Shown here: one piece after another, positions 16,000 to 25,330 of the stretch | Position numbering within the stretch: position 1 is the stretch's first letter | Layout: the number at the start of each line of letters is the position of its first letter | NCBI GenBank assembly: GCA_034659075.1 | Contig: JAYEGM010000194.1 | Coordinates: forward strand, 3,626-67,625 | Reading direction: 5' to 3' | DNA length: 64,000 nt | Source: BMS3Bbin11 sp034659075 | GTDB taxonomy: Bacteria > Pseudomonadota > Gammaproteobacteria > BMS3Bbin11 | Notes under the pieces: generated by a model | Database searches by the model: none | The model's input: the letters and a program-made list of their open reading frames with translations, nothing else | What the model was told of the DNA's origin: nothing | Program-made: the position numbers and the translations under genes

Positions 16000-17568
16000 T
16001 TGTCGGGTAAGTATTCCAGTAAAGGGTTGAAGCGGCTGGCACTTTTCGGCGGAGCGCTAACGCTAACGGCATGCACAACCCTGGGACCAGATTACCAGGA
16101 ACCTGATGTGGCCTGGCTTAAAGACTGGCAGCCTTCAGCCTATGGAATGTCGGCTGACCAGTCTGCTCAAAAGCAGGTGGATTTGCGATTCTGGTGGAAA
16201 ACCTTTAATGACCCCGCTCTAAACAAGTTGATTGCAGCCGTCAGGCAGGAAAATATCCAGCTGCGTGTCGCAGGCTTACGGGTTTTCGAGAGCATGGCCG
16301 TACTTGGCATAGCAGGCAGCGCTCTGTATCCGCAGCTGCAGCAGGTTGGCGGTGGGGTGAATTATGTCAATAACCAGTTTCAGGGTGGTACTGCTCCTGC
16401 AGGTGACCAGAGCTTTGGAGCCTACAATATTGGCTTCACTCTCGGCTGGGAGCTTGATTTCTGGGGTCGATTCAAACGCGGTATCGAATCGGCAGACGCC
16501 GCTTTTTTTGCCTCTATAGCCAATCAGCAGGATGCCCAGGTACTGGTCAGCGCACAGGCCGCTGATCTCTATTTTGCTTACCGGGTTAATGAAGCGCGCA
16601 TAGATATTGCGAATAAAAATGCTGAAATTCAGAAGCGAAGTTATGAAATAACGGAAACCTTATATAGAAACGGTGAACAATCAGAACTGGACCTGCAACA
16701 GGCAAAAACGCAATACCTGGCGACCTTATCAAGTATCCCTGAGCTGGAGATATCCCTGCTGAAGATCAGAAATTCACTGGCGGTTCTGCTCGGCCGTGCG
16801 CCAGGTGATTTGCCTGAATTTAATACAACGGATTACAAGCTTCCCGTCATCGCACCTGAAAGCGTGCAGAAATTTCCTGCCAGCCTGCTTAACCGCCGCC
16901 CGGATGTTCGCGCTGCCGCCTGGCTGATAGCTGCCCAGTCGGCGCAAATCGGTATCGCAGAGGCCGACTATTATCCAGCCATTTCCCTGTTGGGCAGTTT
17001 AGGCTGGTCGGGTAACAGTTTGAGTGGAAGTTCGAATACAGGCAGTTTGCTGCTGGGCCCGGGGTTCAAGTGGAACATCTTTGATTATGGCCGTATTGAA
17101 AACAATATACGGGTGCAGGATGCAAAACTTCAGCAGTTGATCGAATCCTATCAGAACTCTGTTCTACTGGCCGCCAGGGAAGTGGATGATGCGGCCTACA
17201 GCATACAGAAAACAGCCGAACAGGAAGTAATAATCGATATGGCGGTAGAGGCATCGGAACGGGCCCTGGAAATTGCTAACACAAGGTATCGCGAAGGTTA
17301 CGCCGATTTCCAGCGTGTGCTCGATGCCCAGCGCTCTATGTTCGCACAGGCTGAACGTCAGCTGCTTACCCAGGGCGTTTATATTAGCTCGGTGATAAAT
17401 TTATATAAGGGCCTGGGTGGTGGCTGGACAGAAACGCCGATACCTGAGCTGATCCCCGAAGAAACAAGAAAAACACTGCAGGACCGCACCGACTGGGGTG
17501 ATTTACTCAGTACGCCAATAACGGAATTAAAGACTAATCCAGTACCAGCTCAAGAGAGTTCACAATAA
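16000..17568 (+). CDS. Outer membrane factor lipoprotein (NodT/OprM type)
   Basis: A TolC-like channel component of about 522 residues. The N terminus carries a lipoprotein signal with lipobox LTAC followed by TTLGPDYQEP, as in OprM/NodT proteins. Two OEP repeats follow: the first has FWGRFKRGIES, the second LNRRPDVRAAAWLIAAQSAQIG. These are family hallmarks. No ATG precedes the lipobox in frame, so a TTG start at 16000 (or 16027) is required. It would form the outer membrane exit duct for the HlyD-type adaptor encoded next; the two genes overlap by one base (TAATG). The efflux substrate is unknown. Confidence 0.9.
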   Translation: MSGKYSSKGLKRLALFGGALTLTACTTLGPDYQEPDVAWLKDWQPSAYGMSADQSAQKQVDLRFWWKTFNDPALNKLIAAVRQENIQLRVAGLRVFESMAVLGIAGSALYPQLQQVGGGVNYVNNQFQGGTAPAGDQSFGAYNIGFTLGWELDFWGRFKRGIESADAAFFASIANQQDAQVLVSAQAADLYFAYRVNEARIDIANKNAEIQKRSYEITETLYRNGEQSELDLQQAKTQYLATLSSIPELEISLLKIRNSLAVLLGRAPGDLPEFNTTDYKLPVIAPESVQKFPASLLNRRPDVRAAAWLIAAQSAQIGIAEADYYPAISLLGSLGWSGNSLSGSSNTGSLLLGPGFKWNIFDYGRIENNIRVQDAKLQQLIESYQNSVLLAAREVDDAAYSIQKTAEQEVIIDMAVEASERALEIANTRYREGYADFQRVLDAQRSMFAQAERQLLTQGVYISSVINLYKGLGGGWTETPIPELIPEETRKTLQDRTDWGDLLSTPITELKTNPVPAQESSQ

Positions 17569-18665
17569 TGAGTGATGAAGAAAATACCGCACCTGAAACT
17601 GTAAAGAAAGGAACTGCCGGCATCCTGCTGGTGATATTTATAAGTCTGACCTGGTATCTGACTTCTGACCGTTACACACCTTACACACAACAGGCGCGGA
17701 TTCAGGGTTTTGTCGTCGGTGTCTCACCCAAGGTCGCGGGAGTAGTGACCAAGGTATGGGTTAAAAATAATGAAACCGTTGTAGCTGACCAGCCCTTATT
17801 TGAGATTGACCGCTCCCAATATGAGATCGCTCTGAAACAGGCCCAGTCTGGCCTTGAAAATACACAAAACCAGATAGGTGCGGGTACTGCCGGGGTCGAG
17901 TCTGCAGAAGCAAATCTTCTCGCGGCTAAAGCCAATGAAAAAAAAGCAGAACAGGATGCAACACGCCAGGAGCGTTTGTACAAAGAAGACAAGGGCGCTA
18001 TATCTGTGCGGCGACTGGAGATGGCACGCGCTACTTTAGCGCAAACGCAGGCGAATGTTTCAGCAGCCAGTGCAGAAGTCGAGCGTGCCAAAGAGCAAAA
18101 AGGCGGCGAGGGTGAGGATAATGCCCAGCTTAAATCAGCACTCAGCGCACTGGAGAAAGCCACTCTTGATCTTGAGAACACCGTGGTCAGGGCAAGTTCA
18201 CGTGGAGTGATTACCGATCTACGTGCAGATGTCGGCCAGTTTGCCGGTACCGGCAACCCGGTAATGACACTGATCGCGATCCAGGATTTCTGGATCAGTG
18301 CAGAATTTACTGAAAATAATTTAGGGCACATGGAGGTGGGGACGCCTGTGGAAATTGTTGTCGATGCTATTCCCGGTAGTGTATTTAAGGGTAGCGTCCA
18401 CAGCATTGGCCTGGGCGTTGCAGCAGGGCAGCCACCACCTGCTGGAAACCTGCCTACTATCGACAATAATCGAGACTGGCTGCGTCAGTCGCAACGTTAC
18501 CCGGTCATGATTAAAATTGACCCGGCTCAGAGTGAAGAACTGCGTGATCACGTACGCATCGGTGGCCAGGTGGAAGTCATGGCCTATACTGAGAAAGCCT
18601 GGCTGCTGAAGTTGATAGGAAAAATGTATATCCGTGTGATGAGTCTGTTCTCTTATGCCTATTAA
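17568..18665 (+). CDS. HlyD/EmrA-type membrane fusion protein
   Basis: A periplasmic adaptor of 365 residues. One N-terminal membrane anchor (about 17-33) is followed by a biotinyl-lipoyl-like half (GFVVGVSPKVAGVVTKVWV near 46), a long alanine/glutamate-rich alpha-hairpin (about 85-205), and the second lipoyl half with beta barrel (VVRASSRGVITDLRADVGQF near 208). It would link the inner membrane permease to the outer membrane factor. Its ATG overlaps the upstream stop codon, and the DUF2955 permease gene follows after 38 bases. The pairing with a FUSC-like permease recalls AaeA-AaeB, an aromatic acid efflux pair. That comparison is by architecture only. Confidence 0.92.
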   Translation: MSDEENTAPETVKKGTAGILLVIFISLTWYLTSDRYTPYTQQARIQGFVVGVSPKVAGVVTKVWVKNNETVVADQPLFEIDRSQYEIALKQAQSGLENTQNQIGAGTAGVESAEANLLAAKANEKKAEQDATRQERLYKEDKGAISVRRLEMARATLAQTQANVSAASAEVERAKEQKGGEGEDNAQLKSALSALEKATLDLENTVVRASSRGVITDLRADVGQFAGTGNPVMTLIAIQDFWISAEFTENNLGHMEVGTPVEIVVDAIPGSVFKGSVHSIGLGVAAGQPPPAGNLPTIDNNRDWLRQSQRYPVMIKIDPAQSEELRDHVRIGGQVEVMAYTEKAWLLKLIGKMYIRVMSLFSYAY

Positions 18666-18703
18666 GGGTGCCCTGAATATAACCAGCACTGGGAAAATTT
18701 GAA

Positions 18704-19732
18704 GTGCATATCCAGGCGCGACGTATATTTCGTTTAAGCGCTATCCCGGCACTGACCCTGGCTGTCGCCTATGCCCTGAAACTGCCACTGCCATTTATTG
18801 CGCCCCTGTTTGCCTTCATGTTTGCCGCACAACCGGGGCCGCCCATGGGGGCGAAGAGTTTGCTGGGATTGCTTGTAGTAGTGTGTATAACCTGTGGTGT
18901 GGGGTTATTGCTGATACCCCTGTTGCTGCATTATCAGTTCACCGCATTTTTGCTGGTGGCCGTGGGTCTGTACTTTAGTACTTACCTTACTGTTCATAAG
19001 GGCAAGGCATTATTTGGAACCTTTCTTACCATCGGCTTCACCCTGATTTCTGCTGCAGGGACCGTCAGTTACAGTCTCGCTATTATGGTTATTCAAGGCC
19101 TTGCCGTGGGTATCGGCGTTGCTGTTTTGTGCCAGTGGGTAATTTACCCGTGGTTTCCAGAAGACTCCGCACCAGCCGGCAAGAAGCCTGCTGCTGATCC
19201 GACGACAGACCAGTCCAACTGGATTGCCCTGCGTAGTACAGCAATCGTGCTGCCTGTCTACTGGCTGGTGTTGACCAATCCACTGGCTTACCTGGCCATA
19301 GTCATGAAAGCCGTATTACTGGGTCAGCAAACTTCAATGGTCGAGGCAAAGGATGCGGGCAGGGAACTGCTGGGCTCCACCTTTCTGGGGGGTGTTTTTG
19401 CCGTTCTATTCTGGAGCCTGCTGGGGATCTCCACCAATTTGTGGATGTTCTTTTTATGGATGTTATTAGCCTGCCTGTATTTTGCCTGTAAGATATACCA
19501 GCTTATCCCAACCCGCTACCCAGCTTCCTACTGGCTTAACGTGGCAATGACAATGTTGATAATGTTAGGCCCTGCTGTTGAAGACAGTGCCGGAGGTAAT
19601 GATGTCTATGCAGCATTTTTCATTCGCATGGGGCTATTCATCTGTGTGACTTTGTATGCCTTGCTGGCCCTGTACTTTCTGGAATATCTGCGTACTCGCA
19701 GTCGTCAAAAACAGGTGCTATCCCCCCTATAA
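18704..19732 (+). CDS. DUF2955 / FUSC-like inner membrane permease
   Basis: A 342-residue, very hydrophobic protein with about ten membrane segments in two halves separated by a hydrophilic loop near residues 150-170. DUF2955 proteins belong with the fusaric acid resistance (FUSC/AaeB) permeases, but they lack the large cytoplasmic domains of AaeB. The start is GTG at 18704. Together with the adjacent HlyD adaptor and outer membrane factor, it most likely forms a tripartite pump for small organic acids or similar compounds. The substrate is inference. The small channel-like gene follows after 18 bases. Confidence 0.83.
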   Translation: MHIQARRIFRLSAIPALTLAVAYALKLPLPFIAPLFAFMFAAQPGPPMGAKSLLGLLVVVCITCGVGLLLIPLLLHYQFTAFLLVAVGLYFSTYLTVHKGKALFGTFLTIGFTLISAAGTVSYSLAIMVIQGLAVGIGVAVLCQWVIYPWFPEDSAPAGKKPAADPTTDQSNWIALRSTAIVLPVYWLVLTNPLAYLAIVMKAVLLGQQTSMVEAKDAGRELLGSTFLGGVFAVLFWSLLGISTNLWMFFLWMLLACLYFACKIYQLIPTRYPASYWLNVAMTMLIMLGPAVEDSAGGNDVYAAFFIRMGLFICVTLYALLALYFLEYLRTRSRQKQVLSPL

Positions 19733-19750
19733 TGAACCGGAGTTATTTCA

Positions 19751-20194
19751 ATGCTAACTAATTTCCTGCTTGGCTTGCCGATGATGGTGTTGTGTTTAAT
19801 GCTGCAAACTGTATTGCTGGTGTTTGCAATTCGTTACTATCTTAAGCGCCAGTATAAGGTGAATAGGTCTTCACTCTGGTCCAGCCTGTTTGTAATCAAT
19901 GGTGTAATGCTTTTGCTGGTAATTGGTAACCTCGGGCAGATTGCCCTGTGGGCATGGTTGTTTATGCTACTCGAGGAATTCCAACAGTTTGATATTGCCT
20001 TTTATCACTCTGCAGTAAACTTTGGTTCTCTAGGTTATGGCGATATTGTCATGTCAGAAGACCATAAACTACTTGGTGCCCTTGAAGCCATCAATGGTGT
20101 GCTGATGATTGGTGTCTCTACTGCCGCACTGATGACGGTGTTTCAGAGTGTGACGAGGAAAATTTTTGCGGCACACGGAGCGAGCAGTCAATAA
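19751..20194 (+). CDS. Small K+-channel-like membrane protein (Ion_trans_2 pore)
   Basis: A 147-residue membrane protein. Helices are visible at about 3-27, 40-66 and 105-128. Between the last two lies a pore-loop-like stretch ending in FGSLGYGDIVM at about residues 92-102, which matches the potassium selectivity filter pattern (T/S-x-GYGD). The segment GVLMIGVSTAALMTVF then fits the inner pore helix. No regulatory RCK or cyclic-nucleotide domain is attached. It is the last gene of the efflux-type cluster, 18 bases after the DUF2955 gene. Potassium conductance is inferred from the filter only. Spacer 20195-20330 contains one stem-loop (TACAGGTT/AACCTGTA near 20216-20238) and no gene. Confidence 0.78.
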   Translation: MLTNFLLGLPMMVLCLMLQTVLLVFAIRYYLKRQYKVNRSSLWSSLFVINGVMLLLVIGNLGQIALWAWLFMLLEEFQQFDIAFYHSAVNFGSLGYGDIVMSEDHKLLGALEAINGVLMIGVSTAALMTVFQSVTRKIFAAHGASSQ

Positions 20195-20330
20195 AATAGC
20201 AAGGTTCTGAGGACGTACAGGTTATATTAAACCTGTAAAAGCAGTTCCTGAGCTAAACGAAACTCATAAGCTTCACAAAAATCAGACTTTCCGGATAATG
20301 ACTATGCTGGCGAGTGATAATGAAAAAAAT

Positions 20331-21296
20331 CTATAAAGTCTGGCCAACACGGTTAGCGATCTCGCCAGCAAGATAAGATCGGATGTTATCTGCAATCTGA
20401 TCAACCAGACGCTGCCGACTCTGCCTGCTGGCCCATGCTATATGCGGTGTGATGATCAGGTTTGGGAAGTTTGCTTCTAACAATGGGTTGCCATCAACAG
20501 GTGGTTCTGTTGTCAGCACGTCAATACCTGCTCCGCCTATATGCTTCTGTTTCAATGCATCAGCCAGGGCCTTTTCATCAACAATGCCGCCACGGGCAGT
20601 GTTGATCAACAGGGCGTCTGGTTTCATTAAAGAAAGTTCGTGCTCTCCGATCAGGTTTCTGGTTTGTTCATTCAGGGGCAGATGGATAGTCAGGATGTCA
20701 GCACAAGCAAGCAGGTCTTCCAGTTCCAGCCGATTCGTGTCCTGCTGCCCCTGCAGGTGCTGGCAGATGAGGACTCTCAGTCCCAGTGCAGGCGCCACTT
20801 TTGCAACGGATTTTCCCAGAGTGCCATAGCCGATAATGCCCAGTGTTTTGCCGGCAATCTCTTCAACAGGATAGTCCAGCAGACAAAAATTTTTACTGCG
20901 TTGCCAGTCTCCGTTATGTACCGCAGAACTGTAGTTCATCAGTTTTGTAGAAAGTGCCAGGATCAGGGCATAAACATGCTGAACAACTGACGGGGTTGCG
21001 TAGCCTCTAACATTAGAAACAGCTATAGCTTTTGCATTCGCAGCATCAATATCGATATGGTTGAAACCGGTGGCAGCAGCACAGAGGTATTTTAATTTGG
21101 ACGCATAGGAAAGTGCGTCAGCATTTAACCCGCATTTATTGGTAACAATTATTTCAGCATCTTTGATGCGATCATCTAATTCAACAGTAGTTGTAGATGG
21201 GTAGAACTCCCAGGCCAGAGGTAGCTCTTCCAGTGCTGACAATGATAGTTCATCAGGGCCTATGGTTGAGAGGTCGAGAAAAATAGCCTTATTCAT
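20331..21296 (-). CDS. D-2-hydroxyacid dehydrogenase (glycerate/hydroxypyruvate type)
   Basis: A 321-residue NAD(P)-dependent dehydrogenase. The Rossmann motif is GIIGYGTLGKSV near residue 150. The catalytic Arg lies in NTARGGIVDE near 232, the Glu in TEPP near 263, and the His in TPHIAWAS near 283. Tryptophan after the His (HIAW) and overall similarity suggest the glycerate/hydroxypyruvate reductase branch, but substrate choice in this family is hard to read. The protein is cytoplasmic and full length. It is transcribed divergently from rpfG with about 210 bases between them, and I see no metabolic link to its neighbours. Confidence 0.9.
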   Translation of the reverse strand: MNKAIFLDLSTIGPDELSLSALEELPLAWEFYPSTTTVELDDRIKDAEIIVTNKCGLNADALSYASKLKYLCAAATGFNHIDIDAANAKAIAVSNVRGYATPSVVQHVYALILALSTKLMNYSSAVHNGDWQRSKNFCLLDYPVEEIAGKTLGIIGYGTLGKSVAKVAPALGLRVLICQHLQGQQDTNRLELEDLLACADILTIHLPLNEQTRNLIGEHELSLMKPDALLINTARGGIVDEKALADALKQKHIGGAGIDVLTTEPPVDGNPLLEANFPNLIITPHIAWASRQSRQRLVDQIADNIRSYLAGEIANRVGQTL

Positions 21297-21435
21297 AATG
21301 TTTTCTAGTTAAATGGGCGCAGTGTGCTAGATTTACAAAAAGAACACACTTTTTCTGGCTGGTCAGTGTACTGCATAAATGGCCTGTAATCATCGTGCAA
21401 GCCGGCAATCTTGAACTGTATCTGACAAGTATTTT

Positions 21436-21463
21436 CCTTGTAAGGATTACAAGGTCTTTTTTT
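21436..21463 (+). terminator. Terminator-like hairpin upstream of rpfG
   Basis: CCTTGTAA (21436-21443), loop GGA, TTACAAGG (21447-21454), then TCTTTTTTT. A perfect 8-bp stem followed by a T run on the plus strand is the form of a Rho-independent terminator. It ends 43 bases before the rpfG start, and the nearest plus-strand gene upstream ends at 20194. It could block read-through into rpfG or act as an attenuator. Confidence 0.55.
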
Positions 21464-21506
21464 AAATTGCCTTAATCTGTATGGTAATATCGAAAAAGGC
21501 TGGCGC

Positions 21507-22655
21507 ATGGCCGACATTTATAGTATGAAACTTTATTGTATGATGCCAGTACAGAGAAAAATGACTGCAATTGATACTAAGCCTGGCTTAGCGGGAGTTT
21601 CCGTGCCTGACAAAAAATCTCTTGTGGTTATCGTTGATGACCAGAGTACTGGCAGAAAGATTCTTGCGCAGATCATTAGAGATATCGACTCGGATATTGC
21701 TGTCAAGGTGTTTAGTTCACCGATAGATGCGCTGGAGTATGTTCTTTCCCACACTCCAGACCTGATCCTGACCGACTACAAAATGCCGGTCATGGATGGC
21801 GTGCAATTTATCCGCGAGATCCGGGCGATCAGTGATTGCCGGGATGTTCCTGTTGTTGTTGTGACTGTCGTCGAGGACCGTTCGGTTCGTTATCAGGCGC
21901 TTGATGCCGGTGCGACTGACTTTCTGACCAGGCCGATTGACCAGTATGAGTGCCGGGCCCGCTGCAGGAACCTGCTGACACTACGGCGGCAGCAGAAAAT
22001 TATCTGCGATCGGGCAAAGTGGCTGGAAGTGCAGGTTGCAAAAGGAACCCGTGAAATCAAGGCTCGCGAACGGGAAACGCTGCTGCGACTTGCGAAGGCA
22101 GGTGAGTACCGGGATGAAGGTACCGGTAATCATGTTCTGCGTATAGCGCGCTACACACGTTTGCTCGCCGAAGCCTTGCAACTGCCGCTCTGTGACTGTG
22201 AGGAATTAGAGCTGGCCGCTCCGATGCACGATATTGGCAAAGTGGGGATACCTGACAGTATTCTTTTGAAAGAAGGGCCGCTGAATGAGCAGGAAATGGA
22301 CATAATGCGGGAGCATCCCGGTATTGGTCATGAAATCCTCAAGGATAGCCCGTCCCGCTATATCAGTCTGGGTGCCGAGATTGCTCTTTCTCACCATGAA
22401 AAGTACGATGGCACGGGTTACCCGAACGCCCTGAAGGGCGATGCCATTTCTCTGGCAGGACGCATCGTGGCGGTCGTCGATGTGTTTGATGCACTGACTA
22501 CCCGGCGTCCCTATAAGAAAGCATGGCCCCTGGAAGATGCTGTGGACTATATACGCAATTCATCGGGCTCACACATGGATCCAGATGTCGTTGAGGCATT
22601 CCTTGATAACCTCGAAAAGATCAGGAAAATCAAGGATGAACTCAGTGACGATTAG
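21507..22655 (+). CDS. rpfG: RpfG-like response regulator with HD-GYP phosphodiesterase domain
   Basis: A 382-residue cytoplasmic regulator. The N-terminal receiver domain (about 38-155) has acidic residues VDD at 43-45, the phosphoacceptor Asp at about residue 90 in LILTDYKMP, and the Lys-equivalent region TRPIDQ. The C-terminal HD-GYP domain has APMHDIGKVGIPD (HD at about 241-242) and HHEKYDGTGYP at about 296-306. These signatures are those of active cyclic di-GMP phosphodiesterases. In Xanthomonas, RpfG receives the DSF signal from RpfC and degrades cyclic di-GMP. ATG 21507 has AAAAAGG seven bases upstream; later in-frame ATGs (for example 21561) are possible. rpfC follows after 56 bases. 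Confidence 0.88.
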   Translation: MADIYSMKLYCMMPVQRKMTAIDTKPGLAGVSVPDKKSLVVIVDDQSTGRKILAQIIRDIDSDIAVKVFSSPIDALEYVLSHTPDLILTDYKMPVMDGVQFIREIRAISDCRDVPVVVVTVVEDRSVRYQALDAGATDFLTRPIDQYECRARCRNLLTLRRQQKIICDRAKWLEVQVAKGTREIKARERETLLRLAKAGEYRDEGTGNHVLRIARYTRLLAEALQLPLCDCEELELAAPMHDIGKVGIPDSILLKEGPLNEQEMDIMREHPGIGHEILKDSPSRYISLGAEIALSHHEKYDGTGYPNALKGDAISLAGRIVAVVDVFDALTTRRPYKKAWPLEDAVDYIRNSSGSHMDPDVVEAFLDNLEKIRKIKDELSDD

Positions 22656-22711
22656 CTTTAGTTCCGGTGCCTGGCTGAGTGCACAGGTAAACAGCTAAAG
22701 CCACCTGCAGC

Positions 22712-25252
22712 ATGAGTAATCGATTTTACAACACGCAGGTCAGGCGCTATCTGAAGAAATTCAGTGAAGCCGAGCACGGACCGGTGTTCAACCGTGCAAC
22801 TATCGGTGTGCTCACCTCTCTATATCTGATCTCGCCCTGGTTTTCCGGCAGTGGCGAGCAACACGATCAGATACTTGCCATTGCCATCGCCTACATATCG
22901 GTTGCCATCATCTTATTGATTTCGGTCTTTATTTACCCGGCCATTTCCAGATTGCGTCGTTTAGTGGGTGTGGTGGCAGATATAGTCGCCGTCTCGCTAA
23001 TCCTGTATCTTACCGGTGAAAGCGGGATGCCTCTGGTTGCCGTTTATCTCTGGGTTATAGTCGGTTACGGTTTTCGCTATGGCCTGAACTATCTTGTTTT
23101 GACCACACTCATGAGCCTGGCCTGTTTTTCACTTGTGCTGTGGTATGGCGGCCTGTGGCAGGCATCTACCAATTTCAGTATTACCATGCTGATTATGCTG
23201 ACCCTGATACCGTTCTACCTGGGGCTGCTGATTAAGCGGTTGCACATGGCAATCGTGCAAGCAAGAGATGCCAGCAAGGCAAAAAGCAAATTCCTTGCCA
23301 ACATGAGCCATGAGCTGCGCACACCGCTAAATGGTGTTATCGGTATGAGTGACCTGCTAAGGGATACCAGTCTGTCCCGCAAGCAGGCGGAACTGGCAAA
23401 CGGCATTCAGACATCAGCAAGCATTCTGCTAGGCGTAATTGAGAACATCCTTGATTTTTCCCGTATCGAGGCGGGTAAGGTCGTCATCGAACAGGTCGAA
23501 TTCGATCTGCATAGCATGGTTTCTGATACAGCCAATCTGTTTGTCTACCAGGCTCGCGCAAAAGGATTGAAGTTTTCTGCACATATCGATCCCAGTACCC
23601 CCTTTTTGCTGAGGGGTGATCCTTTTCATTTACGCCAGGTGCTTATCAATTTAATCGGCAATGCCATCAAGTTCACATCTGAAGGCAGTATAGAGCTGCG
23701 TGTATTGCCAGTCAGTTCAGTAGGTGAAAATGTCCGACTGCGCTTTGAGATTGAAGATACCGGGGTGGGTATCGCAGAAAATGATCAGGAAACACTGTTT
23801 GAGAGCTTCCAGCAGGTTGATGTTTCAACGACGAGACGCTTCGGCGGTACCGGACTGGGTACGGCGATCGCCCGCCAGCTGATAGAGCTGATGGATGGAA
23901 CTATAGGGCTGGATAGCGAGTTGGGTAAGGGAGCCTGCTTCTGGATAGAGGTCCCGCTGACTGTACAGCAGGTAAGCAGCGAGGCCCGCGAGATACAGAT
24001 GGGTGATACACGGGCATTGCTGTTGGTGTCTGAGCAGGCCAGGCATAGGTTTTCCCCTTCATTTAAGCGCTGGGATATGCTTGTGGAGACTGAGGAAACA
24101 TCCGCCAGAGCTATTGCCCGCCTGATTTCTGCGAGTGAAACCGGGCGTCCGTTCAGCGTGGTGCTGATAGAGCAGTCGACACTGGATGTTGCAGCCGAGC
24201 AATTCGCCCGTGTGATACGCGCTGAGCCATTGCTGGATAGTCTGTCACTGGTGCTGTTGCAGCATCAGGATGATGCCAGTGATTTCTATTATCTCGGCGA
24301 AGGATACTCATCTGTGTTGTGCGCTGTTCCAGAAAGTCGTCTGTTATATAACGCTCTGCATGCTGCCCGTGCGGAACATGCCGTTCCGGATAATGTCGTG
24401 TCTCTGACTGAACATTATGAGCGCCAGCTGGACGGCCAGGCCAGCAGGCTGCATATACTGATAGCAGAGGATAACGAAACCAACCAGCAGGTATTACGCG
24501 GTATCCTTGAAGGTGTCGGGCACGAGGTCACAATTGTGAGCAACGGTGTGGCAGCAGTCGATGCTATTGAAGAATTTGAGCCCGGCTATGATTTGATGCT
24601 GTTTGATAAGAATATGCCGGAGATGGGAGGGCTGGAAGCGATGAAGGTCTCTCGATTCATGGATCTCGAGCGACATGTGCCGGTCATTATCCTGACCGCA
24701 GATGCGACACAGGCTGCATTAAAGCGCTGTGAAGAAGAAGGGGCAGATGCTTATCTGACTAAACCCGTAGAGACTCGTAAACTACTGGAAACCATTGCTC
24801 GTCTATCACGCAGCGATAGCAGCAGGGCAGCGCATGAATCAGTGCTTACCGGTGCCGATCAGGATCGCAGGGAGGGTATACATGATGAGCTGCTGGTTGA
24901 TGAAAAAGTACTTAGTGGCCTGCTGCGGCTGGGATCAGGTATAGAGTTTTTTGACGAACTGGTGGCAAGCTTTGAACGTGATGCTGAACAGATGCTAAAG
25001 AAAATGCGCCGTGCAGTCAGTGAACATGACTATCCTTCCTTGCAGGATGCAGCGCATGCCCTGCGCGGCAGCGCAGGTGAGTTCGGTGCCTACAAACTGG
25101 TCAAGCTATGTGAAGAGGTAAAACAGCTTAAACCGTTTGAGATGGTTGCAGAAAGGCCTGCGGCCTTAGTTAGGGAAATCCAGCAGATCCTGGACAGCAG
25201 TCAGCTGATGCTGGTCGAGTTTGCCCGTCAGCGCCGTCAGGCAAAGAGTTAG
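22712..25252 (+). CDS. rpfC: RpfC-like hybrid sensor kinase (DSF sensor)
   Basis: An 846-residue inner membrane hybrid kinase. The N terminus has about five membrane helices (about 28-175), with GPVFNRATIGVLTSLY at the first, as in RpfC sensors. A histidine kinase core follows: H-box FLANMSHELRTPLNG with phospho-His at about 200, N-box NLIGNAIKFT, G-boxes DTGVGIAEN and GGTGLGTAIA. The receiver domain has its Asp at about 632 (MLFDKNMPEMGG), and a C-terminal HPt domain has its His at about 782 (AAHALRGSAGEFGA). All relay residues are intact. The first phosphosite at about 200 is close to the known H198 of Xanthomonas RpfC. It would sense DSF fatty acids and signal to the adjacent RpfG. Confidence 0.9.
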   Translation: MSNRFYNTQVRRYLKKFSEAEHGPVFNRATIGVLTSLYLISPWFSGSGEQHDQILAIAIAYISVAIILLISVFIYPAISRLRRLVGVVADIVAVSLILYLTGESGMPLVAVYLWVIVGYGFRYGLNYLVLTTLMSLACFSLVLWYGGLWQASTNFSITMLIMLTLIPFYLGLLIKRLHMAIVQARDASKAKSKFLANMSHELRTPLNGVIGMSDLLRDTSLSRKQAELANGIQTSASILLGVIENILDFSRIEAGKVVIEQVEFDLHSMVSDTANLFVYQARAKGLKFSAHIDPSTPFLLRGDPFHLRQVLINLIGNAIKFTSEGSIELRVLPVSSVGENVRLRFEIEDTGVGIAENDQETLFESFQQVDVSTTRRFGGTGLGTAIARQLIELMDGTIGLDSELGKGACFWIEVPLTVQQVSSEAREIQMGDTRALLLVSEQARHRFSPSFKRWDMLVETEETSARAIARLISASETGRPFSVVLIEQSTLDVAAEQFARVIRAEPLLDSLSLVLLQHQDDASDFYYLGEGYSSVLCAVPESRLLYNALHAARAEHAVPDNVVSLTEHYERQLDGQASRLHILIAEDNETNQQVLRGILEGVGHEVTIVSNGVAAVDAIEEFEPGYDLMLFDKNMPEMGGLEAMKVSRFMDLERHVPVIILTADATQAALKRCEEEGADAYLTKPVETRKLLETIARLSRSDSSRAAHESVLTGADQDRREGIHDELLVDEKVLSGLLRLGSGIEFFDELVASFERDAEQMLKKMRRAVSEHDYPSLQDAAHALRGSAGEFGAYKLVKLCEEVKQLKPFEMVAERPAALVREIQQILDSSQLMLVEFARQRRQAKS

Positions 25253-25259
25253 CTCTCGG

Positions 25260-25289
25260 CCGGGCAATTCCTGTCACAGAAGTGCCCGG
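25260..25289. terminator. Hairpin between convergent rpfC and rpfF
   Basis: CCGGGCA (25260-25266) and TGCCCGG (25283-25289) form a GC-rich 7-bp stem just after the rpfC stop and before the rpfF stop. It is symmetric and could end transcripts from both sides, but no T run follows on either strand. Confidence 0.4.
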
Positions 25290-25330
25290 TATGCCATGAA
25301 GCAGGCTTAGTCAGCTATTCTCTCTACATA

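Noticed and set aside
21301..21463. Possible cyclic di-GMP riboswitch in front of the HD-GYP gene.
   Set aside because: The terminator-like hairpin suggested it, but the sequence before it lacks the conserved GEMM core segments I would expect.
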